Assembly: GCF_900215375.1 (NCBI RefSeq)
Contig: NZ_OBEF01000006.1
Coordinates: 1-64,000, forward strand
Source of the DNA: Enterobacter sp. CC120223-11
Lineage (GTDB): Bacteria; Pseudomonadota; Gammaproteobacteria; Enterobacterales; Enterobacteriaceae
Direction: 5' to 3'
DNA length: 64,000 bases
Below are positions 10,023 through 19,927 of the stretch, piece by piece. How positions within the stretch are numbered: the stretch's first letter is position 1; each line of letters begins with the position of its first letter. The notes under the pieces were generated by a model. That model searched no databases. It was not told the origin of the DNA and was given only the letters and a program-made list of their open reading frames with translations. Made by a program: the position numbers and the translations under genes.

Positions 10023-10760
10023 ATGAAAAATGTTGGCGATTTAATGCAGCGCCTGCAAAAAATGATGCCGAAACACATCGAACCGGCATTCAAAACGGGC
10101 GAAGAGCTGCTGGCCTGGCAAAAAGAGCAAGGGAAGTTGCGCTCTGAGGCGCTGGAGCGTGAAAACCGGGCGATGAAGATGCAGCGCACTTTCAACCGCT
10201 CCGGCATTCGCCCGCTGCATCAGAACTGCTCTTTTGATAACTATCGCGTCGAGAGCGACGGGCAGATGAATGCCCTGTCGAAGGCCCGTCAGTATGTCGA
10301 TGAATTCGATGGCAATATCGCCAGCTTCATCTTCTCCGGCAAGCCCGGCACCGGGAAGAATCACCTTGCTGCCGCCATCTGTAACGAGCTGCTGCTGCGT
10401 GGCAAATCGGTGCTGATCATCACCGTCGCCGACATCATGTCCGCCATGAAGGACACCTTCAATAACCGGGAAACCACCGAAGAGCAGCTGCTGAACGATC
10501 TGAGTAACGTCGATCTGCTGGTGATCGATGAGATTGGCGTGCAGACCGAATCCCGCTACGAAAAAGTGATCATCAACCAGATTGTCGACAGGCGTTCGTC
10601 TTCCAAACGCCCGACCGGCATGCTCACCAACAGCAACATGGATGACATGAACAAGCTGCTGGGCGAACGCGTGATGGACAGAATGCGCCTTGGCAACAGC
10701 CTGTGGGTGATTTTCAACTGGGACAGCTACCGCAGCCGCGTCACCGGCAAAGAGTATTAA
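10023..10760 (+). CDS. dnaC: Helicase loader DnaC
   Basis: A 245-residue AAA+ ATPase that loads the DnaB helicase at oriC and at restart forks. Walker A is GKPGTGKN at residues 106-113, and Walker B is LLVIDEIG near 165-172. The N-terminal region is basic and helical, as needed for binding DnaB. Length and residue numbering agree with E. coli DnaC. It is translated directly after dnaT and ends 61 bases before yjjA. Confidence 0.97.
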   Translation: MKNVGDLMQRLQKMMPKHIEPAFKTGEELLAWQKEQGKLRSEALERENRAMKMQRTFNRSGIRPLHQNCSFDNYRVESDGQMNALSKARQYVDEFDGNIASFIFSGKPGTGKNHLAAAICNELLLRGKSVLIITVADIMSAMKDTFNNRETTEEQLLNDLSNVDLLVIDEIGVQTESRYEKVIINQIVDRRSSSKRPTGMLTNSNMDDMNKLLGERVMDRMRLGNSLWVIFNWDSYRSRVTGKEY

Positions 10761-10821
10761 GAATCATCTGAGCCCGGGCGGGGGTATACTGGCCGGGTTT
10801 CCGTTCAACCAGGTCAATCTT

Positions 10822-11319
10822 ATGAAACTTGCCAAACGTCTGCTTTGCACTGCCGCGCTCTCCAGCGCTCTGCTCTCCGCCAGCACCTTTGCCATCTCCC
10901 TGAGCGACACGCTTTCCAGCGCCGCCAGCGAGTTGAGCGGTTCAGGCTCCTCGTCTTCCACGTCAGGCAGCATGTCTATGTCTTCGCTGACCAGCCTGCT
11001 TAACGGCGGCAGCAAAGGGCTGAGCGCCGACAACATGAACAACGCCGCGGGTATTCTCAGCTACTGCGCCAAACAGAAGCTCACCTCGGTGACCAACGCC
11101 GACAACGTGAAGAATCAGGTTCTCGATAAGCTCGGCCTGAACACCGCGACGGAGCAAAAAGCAGACACCAACTACATGGACGGCATCCAGGGCCTGCTCA
11201 ACGCCCAGAATGGCCAGCAGCTGAACCTGAGTGCATTAGGCGACACCTCTTTAGGAAAACAAGTCAAAACCAAGGCTTGCGATTTGGTGCTCAAGCAAGG
11301 CGTTAATTTCCTCTCCTGA
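10822..11319 (+). CDS. yjjA: YjjA, DUF2501 family secreted protein
   Basis: A 165-residue protein with a clear signal peptide (lysines at 4-5, hydrophobic stretch through residue 24), a Ser/Gly-rich segment (30-60), and a C-terminal domain with two cysteines (ILSYCAKQK and KACDLVLKQG) that may pair in the periplasm. It matches E. coli YjjA in position, length and pattern; its function is unknown. A TATACT-type -10 lies just upstream, suggesting its own promoter after dnaC. Confidence 0.9.
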   Translation: MKLAKRLLCTAALSSALLSASTFAISLSDTLSSAASELSGSGSSSSTSGSMSMSSLTSLLNGGSKGLSADNMNNAAGILSYCAKQKLTSVTNADNVKNQVLDKLGLNTATEQKADTNYMDGIQGLLNAQNGQQLNLSALGDTSLGKQVKTKACDLVLKQGVNFLS

Positions 11320-11504
11320 CAGCCGACAAACACCCGCGCACCCTGGCCGTGAGCGGGTCAAAAATCATCCACTTCTGATACAAATCTGAAACACAGCACA
11401 CTTTAATGACGCTACAATTGCAGCAATATTGCACTGCAATTACAGTGTACGGTCGAAATTTAAGTATCTGGTCATCGGATGACCAGGCTGACTGAGGATG
11501 TGCT

Positions 11505-13796
11505 GTGTCTGAGCTTGTCTCTATTGCTCTGTTTCTCGCTTCTGTCGTAATTTACGCATGGAAAGCGGGGCGAAATACCTGGTGGTTTGCCTCCACCCTG
11601 ACGGTGCTTGGCCTTTTTGTGGTCCTGAACCTGACCCTCTACGCAAGTGATTACTTCACCGGTGACGGCATCAACGACGCCGTGCTCTATACGCTCACCA
11701 ACAGCCTGACCGGCGCGGGCATCGGCAAATACATCCTGCCCGGCGTTGGCCTGGTGTTAGCGCTGGTGCTGGTATTCGGCGGGCTCGGCTGGGTACTGCG
11801 CCGCCGCCGTCAACACCCTTATCACCTCGGCTACAGCGTGCTGGCCCTCGGGCTTGCGCTGGCCTCCGTGGATGCTAGCCCGGCGTTTCGCCAGATTACC
11901 GAGCTGGTGAAATCCCAGTCCCGCGACGGCGATCCGGATTTTGCGGCTTATTACAAAGAGCCGTCGAAAACCATTCCGAATCCTAAACTGAACCTGGTTT
12001 ATATCTACGGTGAAAGCCTGGAGCGCACCTATTTCGACAACGATGCCTTCCCGGACCTGGCGCCTGAACTAAGCAGGCAGAAAAACGACAGCATCGATTT
12101 CAGCCATACAATGCAGCTGCCGGGCACCGACTACACCATCGCGGGCATGGTTGCCTCGCAGTGCGGCATTCCGCTGTTTGCGCCGTTTGAAGGCAACGCC
12201 TCCGCCTCGGTATCAAGCTTCTTCCCGCAGAATATCTGCCTCGGCGATATCCTGAAAAACTCCGGCTATCAGAACTACTTTGTGCAGGGCGCCAACCTGC
12301 GCTTCGCCGGGAAGGACGTCTTCCTGCAATCTCACGGGTTCGATCATCTCTATGGTGCCGAAGAGCTGAAAACCACGGTCGCCGACCCGAGCTACCGCAA
12401 TGACTGGGGCTTCTACGACGACACCGTGCTCGATGAAGTGTGGAAAAAGTACCAGCAGCTGTCGGAATCAGGCCAGCGCTTCTCGCTGTTTACCCTGACC
12501 GTCGACACCCATCACCCGGACGGCTTTATTTCCCGCACCTGCGATCGGAAAAAGTATGAGATTGGCGGCAAAACCAATCAGTCATTCAGCGCGGTCAGCT
12601 GTTCTCAGGAGCACATCGCGGCGCTGATTGAGAAGATCAAAGCCTCGCCATACTTTAAAAACACAGTGATCGTGGTCTCGTCCGATCACCTGGCGATGAA
12701 AAACACCGCCTGGGATTACCTCAACAAGCAGGATCGCAACAACCTGTTCTTCGTCATCCGCGGCGATAAGCCACAGCAGGAAGTGATGGCCGTGAAGCGC
12801 AGCACCATGGATAACGGCGCGACCGTGCTCGATATTCTCGGCGGCGATAACTACATTGGCCTGGGCCGCAGCAGCCTCTCCGGCCAGTCGCTGGCGGAAG
12901 TGTTCCTCAACATGAAGGAGAAAGTGCTGGCCTGGAAGCCGGACATTATTCGCCTGTGGAACTTCCCGAAAGCCATCAAGGATTACACCATCGACGAGCA
13001 GAAAGGGATGATTGCCTTCTCCGGCTCGCACTTCCGCCTGCCGCTGCTGCTGCGGGTGTCCGACAACCGCGTGGAGCCACTGCCGGAAAGCGAATACTCC
13101 GCCCCGCTGCGCTATCAGCTGGCCGACTTCGCCCCGCGCGACAACTTCATGTGGATTGACCGCTGCTACAAGATGGGCCAGCTGTGGGCACCGGCGTTCG
13201 CGCTCTCTACCGACTGGTGCGTTTCCCAGGGCCAGCTTGGCGGCGAGCAAACCGTGCAGCACGTCGATAAAGCCCAGTGGAAAGGCAAGGCCGCGTTCAA
13301 GGACACGGTAATCGATATGGAGCGTTACAAAGGCAACGTGGACACGCTGAAAATTGTCGATAACGAAATTCGCTACAAAGCGGACAGCTTTGTCTTTAAC
13401 GTGGCGGGCGCGCCGGAAGAGGTTAAAACGTTCAGCGGTATTTCACGCCCGGAAAATTGGGGCCGCTGGTCGAACGCGCAGCTTGGCAACGAGGTGAAGA
13501 TTGAATACAAAGAGCCGCTGCCGCCGAAGTTCGATCTTGTGATTACGGCCAAAGCTTTTGGTCCGAACGCCAACAAGCCTATCCCGGTTCGCGTTGGTGA
13601 CAGCGAGCAGACGCTGACGCTCGGTAATGACGTCACCACCACCACGCTGCATTTCAACAACCCAACGGGCAGCAACCTGCTGACCATTGCACCGCCGGAT
13701 CCGCAAACCACCAACGAGGGCAACATTCTCGGCCACTCGCCGCGCCAGTTGGGGATTGGGATGGTGGAAATCAGAGTGGTGAAATCGGAAGGGTAA
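11505..13796 (+). CDS. opgB: Phosphoglycerol transferase I OpgB (MdoB)
   Basis: A 763-residue inner membrane enzyme, the same length as E. coli OpgB. Three to four N-terminal membrane segments (residues 1-115) are followed by a large periplasmic sulfatase/alkaline-phosphatase-like domain with [12 protein letters not shown] (nucleophile region) and VVSSDHLAM metal-site motifs. It transfers phosphoglycerol from phosphatidylglycerol to osmoregulated periplasmic glucans. The start codon is GTG, preceded by TGAGGATGTGCT, as in E. coli. A small hairpin (CTGGTCAT / ATGACCAG, 11470-11487) lies in the leader. The gene ends at an intrinsic terminator. Confidence 0.97.
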   Translation: MSELVSIALFLASVVIYAWKAGRNTWWFASTLTVLGLFVVLNLTLYASDYFTGDGINDAVLYTLTNSLTGAGIGKYILPGVGLVLALVLVFGGLGWVLRRRRQHPYHLGYSVLALGLALASVDASPAFRQITELVKSQSRDGDPDFAAYYKEPSKTIPNPKLNLVYIYGESLERTYFDNDAFPDLAPELSRQKNDSIDFSHTMQLPGTDYTIAGMVASQCGIPLFAPFEGNASASVSSFFPQNICLGDILKNSGYQNYFVQGANLRFAGKDVFLQSHGFDHLYGAEELKTTVADPSYRNDWGFYDDTVLDEVWKKYQQLSESGQRFSLFTLTVDTHHPDGFISRTCDRKKYEIGGKTNQSFSAVSCSQEHIAALIEKIKASPYFKNTVIVVSSDHLAMKNTAWDYLNKQDRNNLFFVIRGDKPQQEVMAVKRSTMDNGATVLDILGGDNYIGLGRSSLSGQSLAEVFLNMKEKVLAWKPDIIRLWNFPKAIKDYTIDEQKGMIAFSGSHFRLPLLLRVSDNRVEPLPESEYSAPLRYQLADFAPRDNFMWIDRCYKMGQLWAPAFALSTDWCVSQGQLGGEQTVQHVDKAQWKGKAAFKDTVIDMERYKGNVDTLKIVDNEIRYKADSFVFNVAGAPEEVKTFSGISRPENWGRWSNAQLGNEVKIEYKEPLPPKFDLVITAKAFGPNANKPIPVRVGDSEQTLTLGNDVTTTTLHFNNPTGSNLLTIAPPDPQTTNEGNILGHSPRQLGIGMVEIRVVKSEG

Positions 13797-13800
13797 TCCC

Positions 13801-13827
13801 AGGGGAGCACAGGCTCCCCTTTCTTTT
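13801..13827 (+). terminator. Intrinsic terminator after opgB
   Basis: A 7-bp GGGGAGC / GCTCCCC stem with a 4-base loop, followed by TTTCTTTT, starts a few bases after the opgB stop. Confidence 0.85.
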
Positions 13828-13837
13828 GGCAGAACAC

Positions 13838-14353
13838 ATGAAACCGATCATTATTCGCCCCACACAAACTGCCGACGTGCCTTTGCTGCCTGCGATTGAA
13901 CGCGCTGCGGCGCAGGCTTTTCTCGTTCTTCCCGAGCAGGCCTGGCTGGCTGAGGGTGACGTTATCAGTGAGGAAGAACACCGTCAGTTCCTGAGCACAG
14001 GAAAGAGTGTCATTGCGCTGGAGGGTACGGTTCCCGTTGGCTTTTTACTGGCGGAACGGCTGGATAACGCACTCTATATCGCAGAGCTCTCTGTCGCTCA
14101 GCATGCGCAAAATCAGGGTATTGGCCGCCAGCTCATCCATTTTCTGGCAGAGCGAGCGCGTGATGAAGGTTACCCGGCACTGACGCTGACCACCTTCAAA
14201 AGGGTGCCGTGGAATGCGCCTTTTTATGCCCGTCTGGGATTTGAGAACATTGAGGAAACTCAGCTCACACCAGGTTTACGGCAGAAGCTGGAAAATGAAG
14301 CAGCGCATGGGCTGCAGCGAGAAACTCGCTGCGCCATGCGCAAGATTTTATAA
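13838..14353 (+). CDS. GNAT-family N-acetyltransferase
   Basis: A 171-residue single-domain acetyltransferase. The acetyl-CoA-binding motif A is visible as LSVAQHAQNQGIGRQLIHFL (near residues 85-105), followed by the FYARLGFE motif B segment near 132. The substrate could be a small molecule or a protein amine and cannot be inferred. The ATG at 13838 starts at the expected MKPIIIRPT strand; an in-frame TTG four codons earlier lies within the opgB terminator T-tract and is unlikely. I do not recognise an E. coli orthologue between opgB and tsr, so it appears to be accessory. Confidence 0.85.
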   Translation: MKPIIIRPTQTADVPLLPAIERAAAQAFLVLPEQAWLAEGDVISEEEHRQFLSTGKSVIALEGTVPVGFLLAERLDNALYIAELSVAQHAQNQGIGRQLIHFLAERARDEGYPALTLTTFKRVPWNAPFYARLGFENIEETQLTPGLRQKLENEAAHGLQRETRCAMRKIL

Positions 14354-14381
14354 CGTCTTTGCCAGGCGGCACTTCGTTTGC

Positions 14382-14430
14382 GCGGGCCTACAAAACCTGT
14401 AGGCCCGGTAAGCGCCAGCGCCAACGGGCA
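14382..14430. repeat. REP-like palindromic element
   Basis: GGGCCTACA / TGTAGGCCC forms a 9-bp stem, followed by CGGTAAGCGCCAGCGCC and a GGGC tail. The same core (TAGGCCCGGTAAGCGCAGCGCC) recurs near 28.1 kb, 28.2 kb and 55.0 kb, so this is a dispersed enterobacterial REP family member between convergent genes. Confidence 0.75.
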
Positions 14431-14438
14431 TTTCTCTG

Positions 14439-16106
14439 TCAGAACGTTTCCCAGTTATCACCGCTTTCGGTGGCCACTGCTTTACGTAGCGTCGGTGCCG
14501 GAGTGTTGGTCTTCCCCGCAGCGGCTTCACGCTTTGCCGCCAGCTGAGACTGCTGAATGCGGAACACCGCCACCGCCTGAGTCAGACGGCTCGCCTGCTC
14601 TTCCAGCGCCGCCGCCGCTGAAGCGGATTCTTCCACCAGCGAGGCGTTCTGCTGCGTCACGCGATCCATTTCCGCCACCGCCAGGCCCACCTGGTCGATG
14701 CCACGGCTCTGCTCGTCAGACGCGGAGGCGATTTCGCCCATGATATCGGTCACGCGGGTGACCGCATTCACGATCTCTTCCATGGTTTCACCGGCGCTTT
14801 CAACCAGCGTGGAGCCCAGTTCAACACGGCTCACCGAGTCTTCAATCAGGCTTTTGATCTCACGGGCGGCCTGGGCGCTACGCTGGGCAAGGTTGCGAAC
14901 TTCTCCTGCCACCACTGCAAAACCACGGCCCTGCTCACCGGCACGCGCCGCTTCCACCGCGGCGTTCAGCGCCAGGATGTTAGTCTGGAAGGCAATGCCG
15001 TCGATCACGCTGATAATATCGGCAATCTTCTGCGAACTACCCGCGATGTCGCGCATGGTCTGCACCACGTTATCCACCACTTTACCGCCCTTCTGCGCGG
15101 TTTCAGAGGCGCTCAGCGCCAAATGGCTCGCCTGACGAGCGTTTTCGGCGTTCTGTTTCACCGTCGCCGTCAGCTCTTCCATACTCGCCGCCGTCTCTTC
15201 CAGGGAAGCGGCCTGCTGTTCGGTGCGTGAGGAAAGGTCGTTGTTGCCCATCGCGATTTCGCTGGCGCCGCTGTAGATAGCATCCGCGCCGTTGCGTACT
15301 TCGCCCACGGTGCGGACCAGTTCACCCTGCATATGACGCAGAGAGTCTGCCAGCTGCCCTATCTCATTGCTGCCATCAACGTCGATCGGTTTCAGCAGAT
15401 CGCCCCCGGCAATATGACGAATGCTGTCGATCACCCGCGTCAGCGGCTGGATCAGCGTTTTGTGGATCCCCACCCAGACGCCGACGATCACCACCAGCAC
15501 CGCAATCAGCACAGAGATCAGCACCCAGATAGCCTGGTTATAGGAGCTGCTATTGTCTTCCACGGCAATCTCATACAGATGATCGTTTTGCTGGAAGTAG
15601 CTGACGTAGGCTTTCTCAAACCCGTCCTGATAGCCCTGGGTTGGCTGATCGAAGAAGTCGTTGATTTTGCCTGCGCCGAGCAGCTGAATCAGCTCCGCCA
15701 GCGCGCCATGATAGATGTCGTAGTTGCGTTTGATCTCAAGCGCTGCGGCCTCGCTCTGGCGCGGATCGCGTGGCAGGGCTTCATACTCGGCCCAGCGCTT
15801 TTCCGCATCGTTCAGGGAGGTGGTGGCGATCTGCATCAGATCCTTCACCGTGGCACCGCTGCCGATATTGTTCTGATCCATCATGTAGCGGATCCCGGCG
15901 CGGTTTAAAGTGTTGCGGGTCTGAAGCAGCGAAACCCAGCTGCCGTTGAGGGTGGACTGCTGCTGGCGGATGGTTTGCAGGACGGTGAAGTTCTCTTTGT
16001 CGTGCTTCAGCGCGTTAAAGAACAGGCCGCCGGATGTCAGTTGTAAAAGGCCAAAAAGGACCAAAACCAGCACGAGGCTGGTGACAATTTTAATACGGTT
16101 TAGCAT
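14439..16106 (-). CDS. tsr: Serine chemoreceptor Tsr
   Basis: A 555-residue methyl-accepting chemotaxis protein near-identical in pattern to E. coli Tsr (551 residues). Layout: membrane segment 1 (about 7-30), four-helix periplasmic ligand domain (35-190, with the [13 protein letters not shown] serine-pocket helix), membrane segment 2 (190-213), HAMP, and a cytoplasmic hairpin with the invariant [20 protein letters not shown] tip. The C-terminal NWETF pentapeptide binds CheR and CheB. It sits beside btsT as in E. coli. A canonical sigma-28 promoter precedes it, which ties it to the ordinary flagellar regulon rather than to the locus at 30-64 kb. Confidence 0.97.
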   Translation of the reverse strand: MLNRIKIVTSLVLVLVLFGLLQLTSGGLFFNALKHDKENFTVLQTIRQQQSTLNGSWVSLLQTRNTLNRAGIRYMMDQNNIGSGATVKDLMQIATTSLNDAEKRWAEYEALPRDPRQSEAAALEIKRNYDIYHGALAELIQLLGAGKINDFFDQPTQGYQDGFEKAYVSYFQQNDHLYEIAVEDNSSSYNQAIWVLISVLIAVLVVIVGVWVGIHKTLIQPLTRVIDSIRHIAGGDLLKPIDVDGSNEIGQLADSLRHMQGELVRTVGEVRNGADAIYSGASEIAMGNNDLSSRTEQQAASLEETAASMEELTATVKQNAENARQASHLALSASETAQKGGKVVDNVVQTMRDIAGSSQKIADIISVIDGIAFQTNILALNAAVEAARAGEQGRGFAVVAGEVRNLAQRSAQAAREIKSLIEDSVSRVELGSTLVESAGETMEEIVNAVTRVTDIMGEIASASDEQSRGIDQVGLAVAEMDRVTQQNASLVEESASAAAALEEQASRLTQAVAVFRIQQSQLAAKREAAAGKTNTPAPTLRKAVATESGDNWETF

Positions 16107-16137
16107 TTTTTCTCTTTCCTGAGCGAAGGTCTTTGGT

Positions 16138-16164
16138 TGATCGGCCTGGAAAGAAAAAACTTTA
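16138..16164 (-). promoter_or_regulatory. Canonical sigma-28 promoter of tsr
   Basis: On the minus strand TAAA, 15 bases, then GCCGATCA, with TAAAGTTT as the extended -35. This matches the E. coli FliA consensus TAAA-N15-GCCGATAA at all but one position and lies 31 bases upstream of the tsr ATG. It is a useful internal control for the different boxes found in the flagellar locus. Confidence 0.88.
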
Positions 16165-16240
16165 AAGAAAATCCTGTTGCATAAGGCGAAGTGGCACTTA
16201 GAATCCTCTGCTTAATGCAGACTCACTCCGTACTCCTCAG

Positions 16241-16256
16241 TGTGATATCCGTCACA
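16241..16256 (+). promoter_or_regulatory. CRP site upstream of btsT
   Basis: TGTGATATCCGTCACA is a perfect TGTGA-N6-TCACA palindrome, about 190 bases before the btsT ATG. E. coli btsT is CRP-dependent, and its activation by BtsSR adds a second input. It lies in the 337-bp tsr-btsT gap, which otherwise holds only the tsr promoter; I could not place a BtsR site with confidence. Confidence 0.8.
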
Positions 16257-16443
16257 TTTATTTATTATTCAGTCGGTTACCCAAACCGCTTACCCACGCA
16301 GATGACCGCTTAACCCCCGATACAACCGCTCACTGATTTTCCGCCCGCGACGCGCGCATAGCTCTGGCAACATAGCCCCCAGCATCAATACCTCCAGCCG
16401 TTCCAATACTTTACTCATTCTTATAAACGCCAGGTTTTTAACT

Positions 16444-18597
16444 ATGGATATGAAGAAACTTCTCAAGCATGTGCCGTGGGCCATTATCGGGATCATCGGG
16501 GCATTCTGCCTGTCGGTGGTCGCCCTGCGCCGCGGTGAACACGTCAGCGCCCTTTGGATCGTGGTCGCCTCCGTCTCGGTCTATCTGGTGGCTTACCGCT
16601 ACTACAGTCTCTACATCGCCCAGAAGGTGATGAAGCTCGATGAAACCCGCGCCACGCCAGCGGTGATCAACAACGATGGCCTGAACTACGTGCCAACCAA
16701 CCGCTACGTGCTGTTCGGCCACCACTTCGCCGCTATCGCAGGCGCTGGCCCGTTGGTTGGCCCTGTGCTTGCCGCACAAATGGGTTACCTGCCAGGCACC
16801 CTGTGGCTGCTGGCGGGCGTGGTACTCGCTGGTGCGGTGCAGGACTTTATGGTGCTGTTTATCTCCTCGCGCCGTAACGGTTCGTCGCTTGGCGAAATGG
16901 TGAAAGAGGAAATGGGCCGCGTGCCGGGCTCCATCGCCCTGTTCGGCTGCTTCCTGATTATGATCATCATCCTCGCGGTACTGGCGCTGATCGTGGTGAA
17001 AGCCCTGGCCGAAAGCCCGTGGGGCGTGTTCACCGTCTGCTCCACCGTGCCGATTGCGCTGTTCATGGGCATCTACATGCGCTTTATCCGCCCGGGCCGC
17101 GTGGGTGAAGTGTCGGTGATTGGCATCGTGCTGTTGGTGGCCTCCATTTACTTTGGCGGCGTGATTGCCCACGACCCGTACTGGGGCCCGGCGCTGACCT
17201 TTAAAGACACCACCATCACCTTCGCGCTGATTGGCTACGCGTTTGTTTCCGCGCTGCTGCCGGTGTGGCTGATTCTGGCCCCGCGTGACTACCTCGCAAC
17301 CTTCCTGAAAATCGGCGTGATCGTCGGCCTGGCGCTGGGGATCGTTATCCTCAACCCTGAGCTGAAAATGCCTGCGGTTACGCAGTACATCGACGGCACC
17401 GGCCCGCTGTGGAAGGGCGCGATGTTCCCGTTCCTGTTTATCACCATCGCCTGTGGTGCGGTCTCTGGTTTCCATGCGCTGATCTCCTCCGGCACCACGC
17501 CGAAGCTGCTGGCGAATGAGAAAGACGCCCGCCTGATTGGTTACGGCGCGATGCTGATGGAGTCCTTCGTGGCGATCATGGCGCTGGTGGCCGCGTCCAT
17601 TATCGAGCCAGGCCTCTACTTCGCGATGAACACCCCGCCTGCGGGCCTCGGCATCACCATGCCAAACCTGCATGAGATGGGCGGTGAGAATGCCGCGCTG
17701 ATCATGGCGCAGCTGAAAGACGCAAGCATTCACGCGGCGGCAACCGTCAGCTCCTGGGGCTTCGTGATTTCGCCTGAGCAAATCATGCAGACCGCCAAAG
17801 ACATCGGCGAACCGTCCGTGCTGAACCGCGCCGGTGGCGCACCAACGCTTGCGGTAGGTATCGCGCACGTGTTCCATAAAGTGCTGCCGTGGGCGGACAT
17901 GGGCTTCTGGTACCACTTCGGTATTCTGTTCGAAGCGCTGTTTATTCTCACCGCGCTGGATGCAGGTACCCGTGCGGGCCGCTTTATGCTCCAGGATCTG
18001 CTCGGTAACTTTGTACCGTTCCTGAAAAAAACCGACTCTCTGGTGGCGGGCATTCTGGGCACCGCGGGCTGCGTAGGTCTGTGGGGTTACCTGCTGTATC
18101 AGGGCGTGGTTGATCCGCTCGGCGGCGTGAAGAGCCTGTGGCCACTGTTCGGTATCTCTAACCAGATGCTGGCCGCCGTGGCGCTGGTGCTCGGCACCGT
18201 TGTACTGATTAAAATGAAGCGCACCAAATACATCTGGGTGACCGTCGTTCCTGCCCTGTGGCTGCTGCTCTGCACCACCTGGGCGCTGGGCCTCAAGCTG
18301 TTCAGCACCAATCCGCAGCTGGAAGGCTTCTTCTTTATGGCGAACCAGTACAAAGAGAAGATTGCCAACGGCAGCGCAGACCTGACCGCGCAGCAGATTG
18401 CCAACATGAACCATATCGTGGTGAACAACTACACCAACGCGGGTCTGAGCATCCTGTTCCTGGTGGTGGTGTACAGCATCATCTTCTACGGCATTAAAAC
18501 CTGGATGAAAGTGCGTAACGCCGAAGGCCGTACCGACAAAGAGACGCCGTATGTGCCGGTACCTGAAGGTGGCGTGAAGACTTCTTCACATCATTAA
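16444..18597 (+). CDS. btsT: Pyruvate/proton symporter BtsT (CstA family)
   Basis: A 717-residue carbon-starvation (CstA) family transporter with about 16-18 membrane segments, one residue longer than E. coli BtsT (YjiY). It takes up pyruvate with high affinity under carbon limitation. Conserved features include [20 protein letters not shown] near residue 92 and [12 protein letters not shown] near 425. In E. coli it forms an operon with yjiX, kept here though an inverted repeat lies in between. CRP site upstream as above. The C-tail is short and charged. Confidence 0.96.
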   Translation: MDMKKLLKHVPWAIIGIIGAFCLSVVALRRGEHVSALWIVVASVSVYLVAYRYYSLYIAQKVMKLDETRATPAVINNDGLNYVPTNRYVLFGHHFAAIAGAGPLVGPVLAAQMGYLPGTLWLLAGVVLAGAVQDFMVLFISSRRNGSSLGEMVKEEMGRVPGSIALFGCFLIMIIILAVLALIVVKALAESPWGVFTVCSTVPIALFMGIYMRFIRPGRVGEVSVIGIVLLVASIYFGGVIAHDPYWGPALTFKDTTITFALIGYAFVSALLPVWLILAPRDYLATFLKIGVIVGLALGIVILNPELKMPAVTQYIDGTGPLWKGAMFPFLFITIACGAVSGFHALISSGTTPKLLANEKDARLIGYGAMLMESFVAIMALVAASIIEPGLYFAMNTPPAGLGITMPNLHEMGGENAALIMAQLKDASIHAAATVSSWGFVISPEQIMQTAKDIGEPSVLNRAGGAPTLAVGIAHVFHKVLPWADMGFWYHFGILFEALFILTALDAGTRAGRFMLQDLLGNFVPFLKKTDSLVAGILGTAGCVGLWGYLLYQGVVDPLGGVKSLWPLFGISNQMLAAVALVLGTVVLIKMKRTKYIWVTVVPALWLLLCTTWALGLKLFSTNPQLEGFFFMANQYKEKIANGSADLTAQQIANMNHIVVNNYTNAGLSILFLVVVYSIIFYGIKTWMKVRNAEGRTDKETPYVPVPEGGVKTSSHH

Positions 18598-18604
18598 TCG
18601 TCAA

Positions 18605-18654
18605 TCCCCTCTCCCCGTCCCTCTCCCTTTGGGAGAGGGCTAGGGAGAGGGTCA
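18605..18654. repeat. CCCTCTCCC-type inverted repeat between btsT and yjiX
   Basis: CCCTCTCCC-TTT-GGGAGAGGG forms a perfect 9-bp hairpin (18619-18639) flanked by further CCCCTCTCCCC and AGGGAGAGGG blocks. The same motif recurs at 19886-19912 and within the 50.4-50.8 kb tandem array, so it is a dispersed family. Here it interrupts the btsT-yjiX operon and could modulate mRNA stability. Confidence 0.75.
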
Positions 18655-18704
18655 TCGCCCGACCTGTATCACAACGTCGGGCTTCATTATTTCTGGACGG
18701 TACA

Positions 18705-18908
18705 ATGTTTGGTAACTTAGGGCAGGCCAAAAAATACCTCGGTCAGGCGGCGAAAATGCTGATTGGCATCCCGGACTATGACAACTACGTTGAGCATATG
18801 AAAACCAACCATCCGGATAAGCCGTACATGACCTACAACGAATTTTTCCGCGAGCGCCAGGAAGCGCGCTACGGCGGAAGTGGAGAAGGCGGCGTGCGCT
18901 GCTGTTAG
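18705..18908 (+). CDS. yjiX: YjiX, DUF466/YbdD family small protein
   Basis: A 67-residue cytoplasmic protein, the same length as E. coli YjiX, with [20 protein letters not shown] and a terminal CC pair. Small proteins of this family (YbdD for CstA, YjiX for BtsT) are paired with CstA-type transporters and are thought to be needed for or to modulate transport. It is followed by yjiA after eight bases. Confidence 0.93.
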   Translation: MFGNLGQAKKYLGQAAKMLIGIPDYDNYVEHMKTNHPDKPYMTYNEFFRERQEARYGGSGEGGVRCC

Positions 18909-18916
18909 GAGAAAAG

Positions 18917-19870
18917 ATGACCCCGATTGCCGTCACCCTGCTCACCGGTTTTCTCGGCGCAGGCAAAACCACCCTGCTGCGCCATATCCTCAACGAACAG
19001 CACGGCTTCAAAATCGCCGTCATTGAAAACGAATTCGGCGAAGTCTCGATCGACACCCAGCTGGTCGGCGATCGCGCCACGCAGATCAAAACCCTCACCA
19101 ACGGCTGCATCTGCTGTAGCAAATCTAACGAACTGGAAGACGCGCTGCTGGATCTGCTCGACGCCCGCGATCGTGGCGATATCGAATTTGACCGGTTGAT
19201 CATCGAATGCACCGGCATGGCCGATCCTGGCCCGATTATTCAGACCTTCTTCTCCCATGAGATCCTTTGCGAACGCTATCTGCTCGACGGCGTGATCGCC
19301 TTAGTTGATGCCGTACACGCCGACAAACAGATGAACCAGTTCACGCTGGCGCAGTCGCAGATCGGCTATGCGGATCGTATTCTGCTGACGAAAACAGACG
19401 TGGCAGGCGAGAGCGAAAAACTGCGTGAACGCCTGACGCGTATCAACGCCCGCGCGCCGATCTACACCGTGACTCACGGCGATATCGACCTCGCGCAGCT
19501 GTTCAACACCAACGGCTTTATGCTGGAAGAAAACGTCACTACAAAACCACGTTTTCACTTTATGGCCGATAAGCAAAACGACGTGTCGTCCATTGTGGTG
19601 GAGCTGGATTACCCGGTGGATATCAGCGACGTTTCACGTGTGATGGAAAACCTGCTGCTGTCGTTTGCCGACAAACTGTTGCGTTACAAAGGCATGCTGT
19701 GGATTGACGGCGAGCCGAACCGCCTGCTGTTCCAGGGCGTCCAGCGCCTTTACAGCGCCGACTGGGACCGCCCGTGGGGCGAAGAACCACCGCACAGCAC
19801 GATGGTGTTTATCGGCGTGCAACTGCCGGAAGAGGAGATTCGGGCAGCTTTTGCGGCGTTGAAGCGCTGA
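18917..19870 (+). CDS. yjiA: YjiA, COG0523-family metal-related GTPase
   Basis: A 317-residue P-loop GTPase of the CobW/COG0523 family. The Walker A is GFLGAGKT (residues 11-18), the family metal-binding CxCC motif is CICC (64-67), and a guanine-specificity LTKTD motif lies near 155. The C-terminal CobW_C domain spans about 220-315. Members are metallochaperone-like; E. coli YjiA binds zinc, but its client is unsettled. The operon order btsT-yjiX-yjiA is as in E. coli. Confidence 0.94.
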   Translation: MTPIAVTLLTGFLGAGKTTLLRHILNEQHGFKIAVIENEFGEVSIDTQLVGDRATQIKTLTNGCICCSKSNELEDALLDLLDARDRGDIEFDRLIIECTGMADPGPIIQTFFSHEILCERYLLDGVIALVDAVHADKQMNQFTLAQSQIGYADRILLTKTDVAGESEKLRERLTRINARAPIYTVTHGDIDLAQLFNTNGFMLEENVTTKPRFHFMADKQNDVSSIVVELDYPVDISDVSRVMENLLLSFADKLLRYKGMLWIDGEPNRLLFQGVQRLYSADWDRPWGEEPPHSTMVFIGVQLPEEEIRAAFAALKR

Positions 19871-19885
19871 CAGAGGGCGTAGTTT

Positions 19886-19912
19886 ATTCCCTCTCCCAAA
19901 GGGAGAGGGAAT
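19886..19912. terminator. Inverted repeat, probable bidirectional terminator
   Basis: ATTCCCTCTCCC-AAA-GGGAGAGGGAAT is a perfect 12-bp stem between the convergent yjiA and phytase-like genes. It shares the CCCTCTCCC core with the other dispersed repeats in the window. No long T-run follows, so termination is inferred from position and stem strength. Confidence 0.6.
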
Positions 19913-19927
19913 CAGGCCGCACAGCCC

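Noticed and set aside
16438-18414. A 658-codon open frame antisense to btsT
   Set aside because: It mirrors the codon structure of a highly expressed GC-rich gene, has Arg/His/Gln-rich composition, and lies entirely within btsT, which is certain from its similarity.
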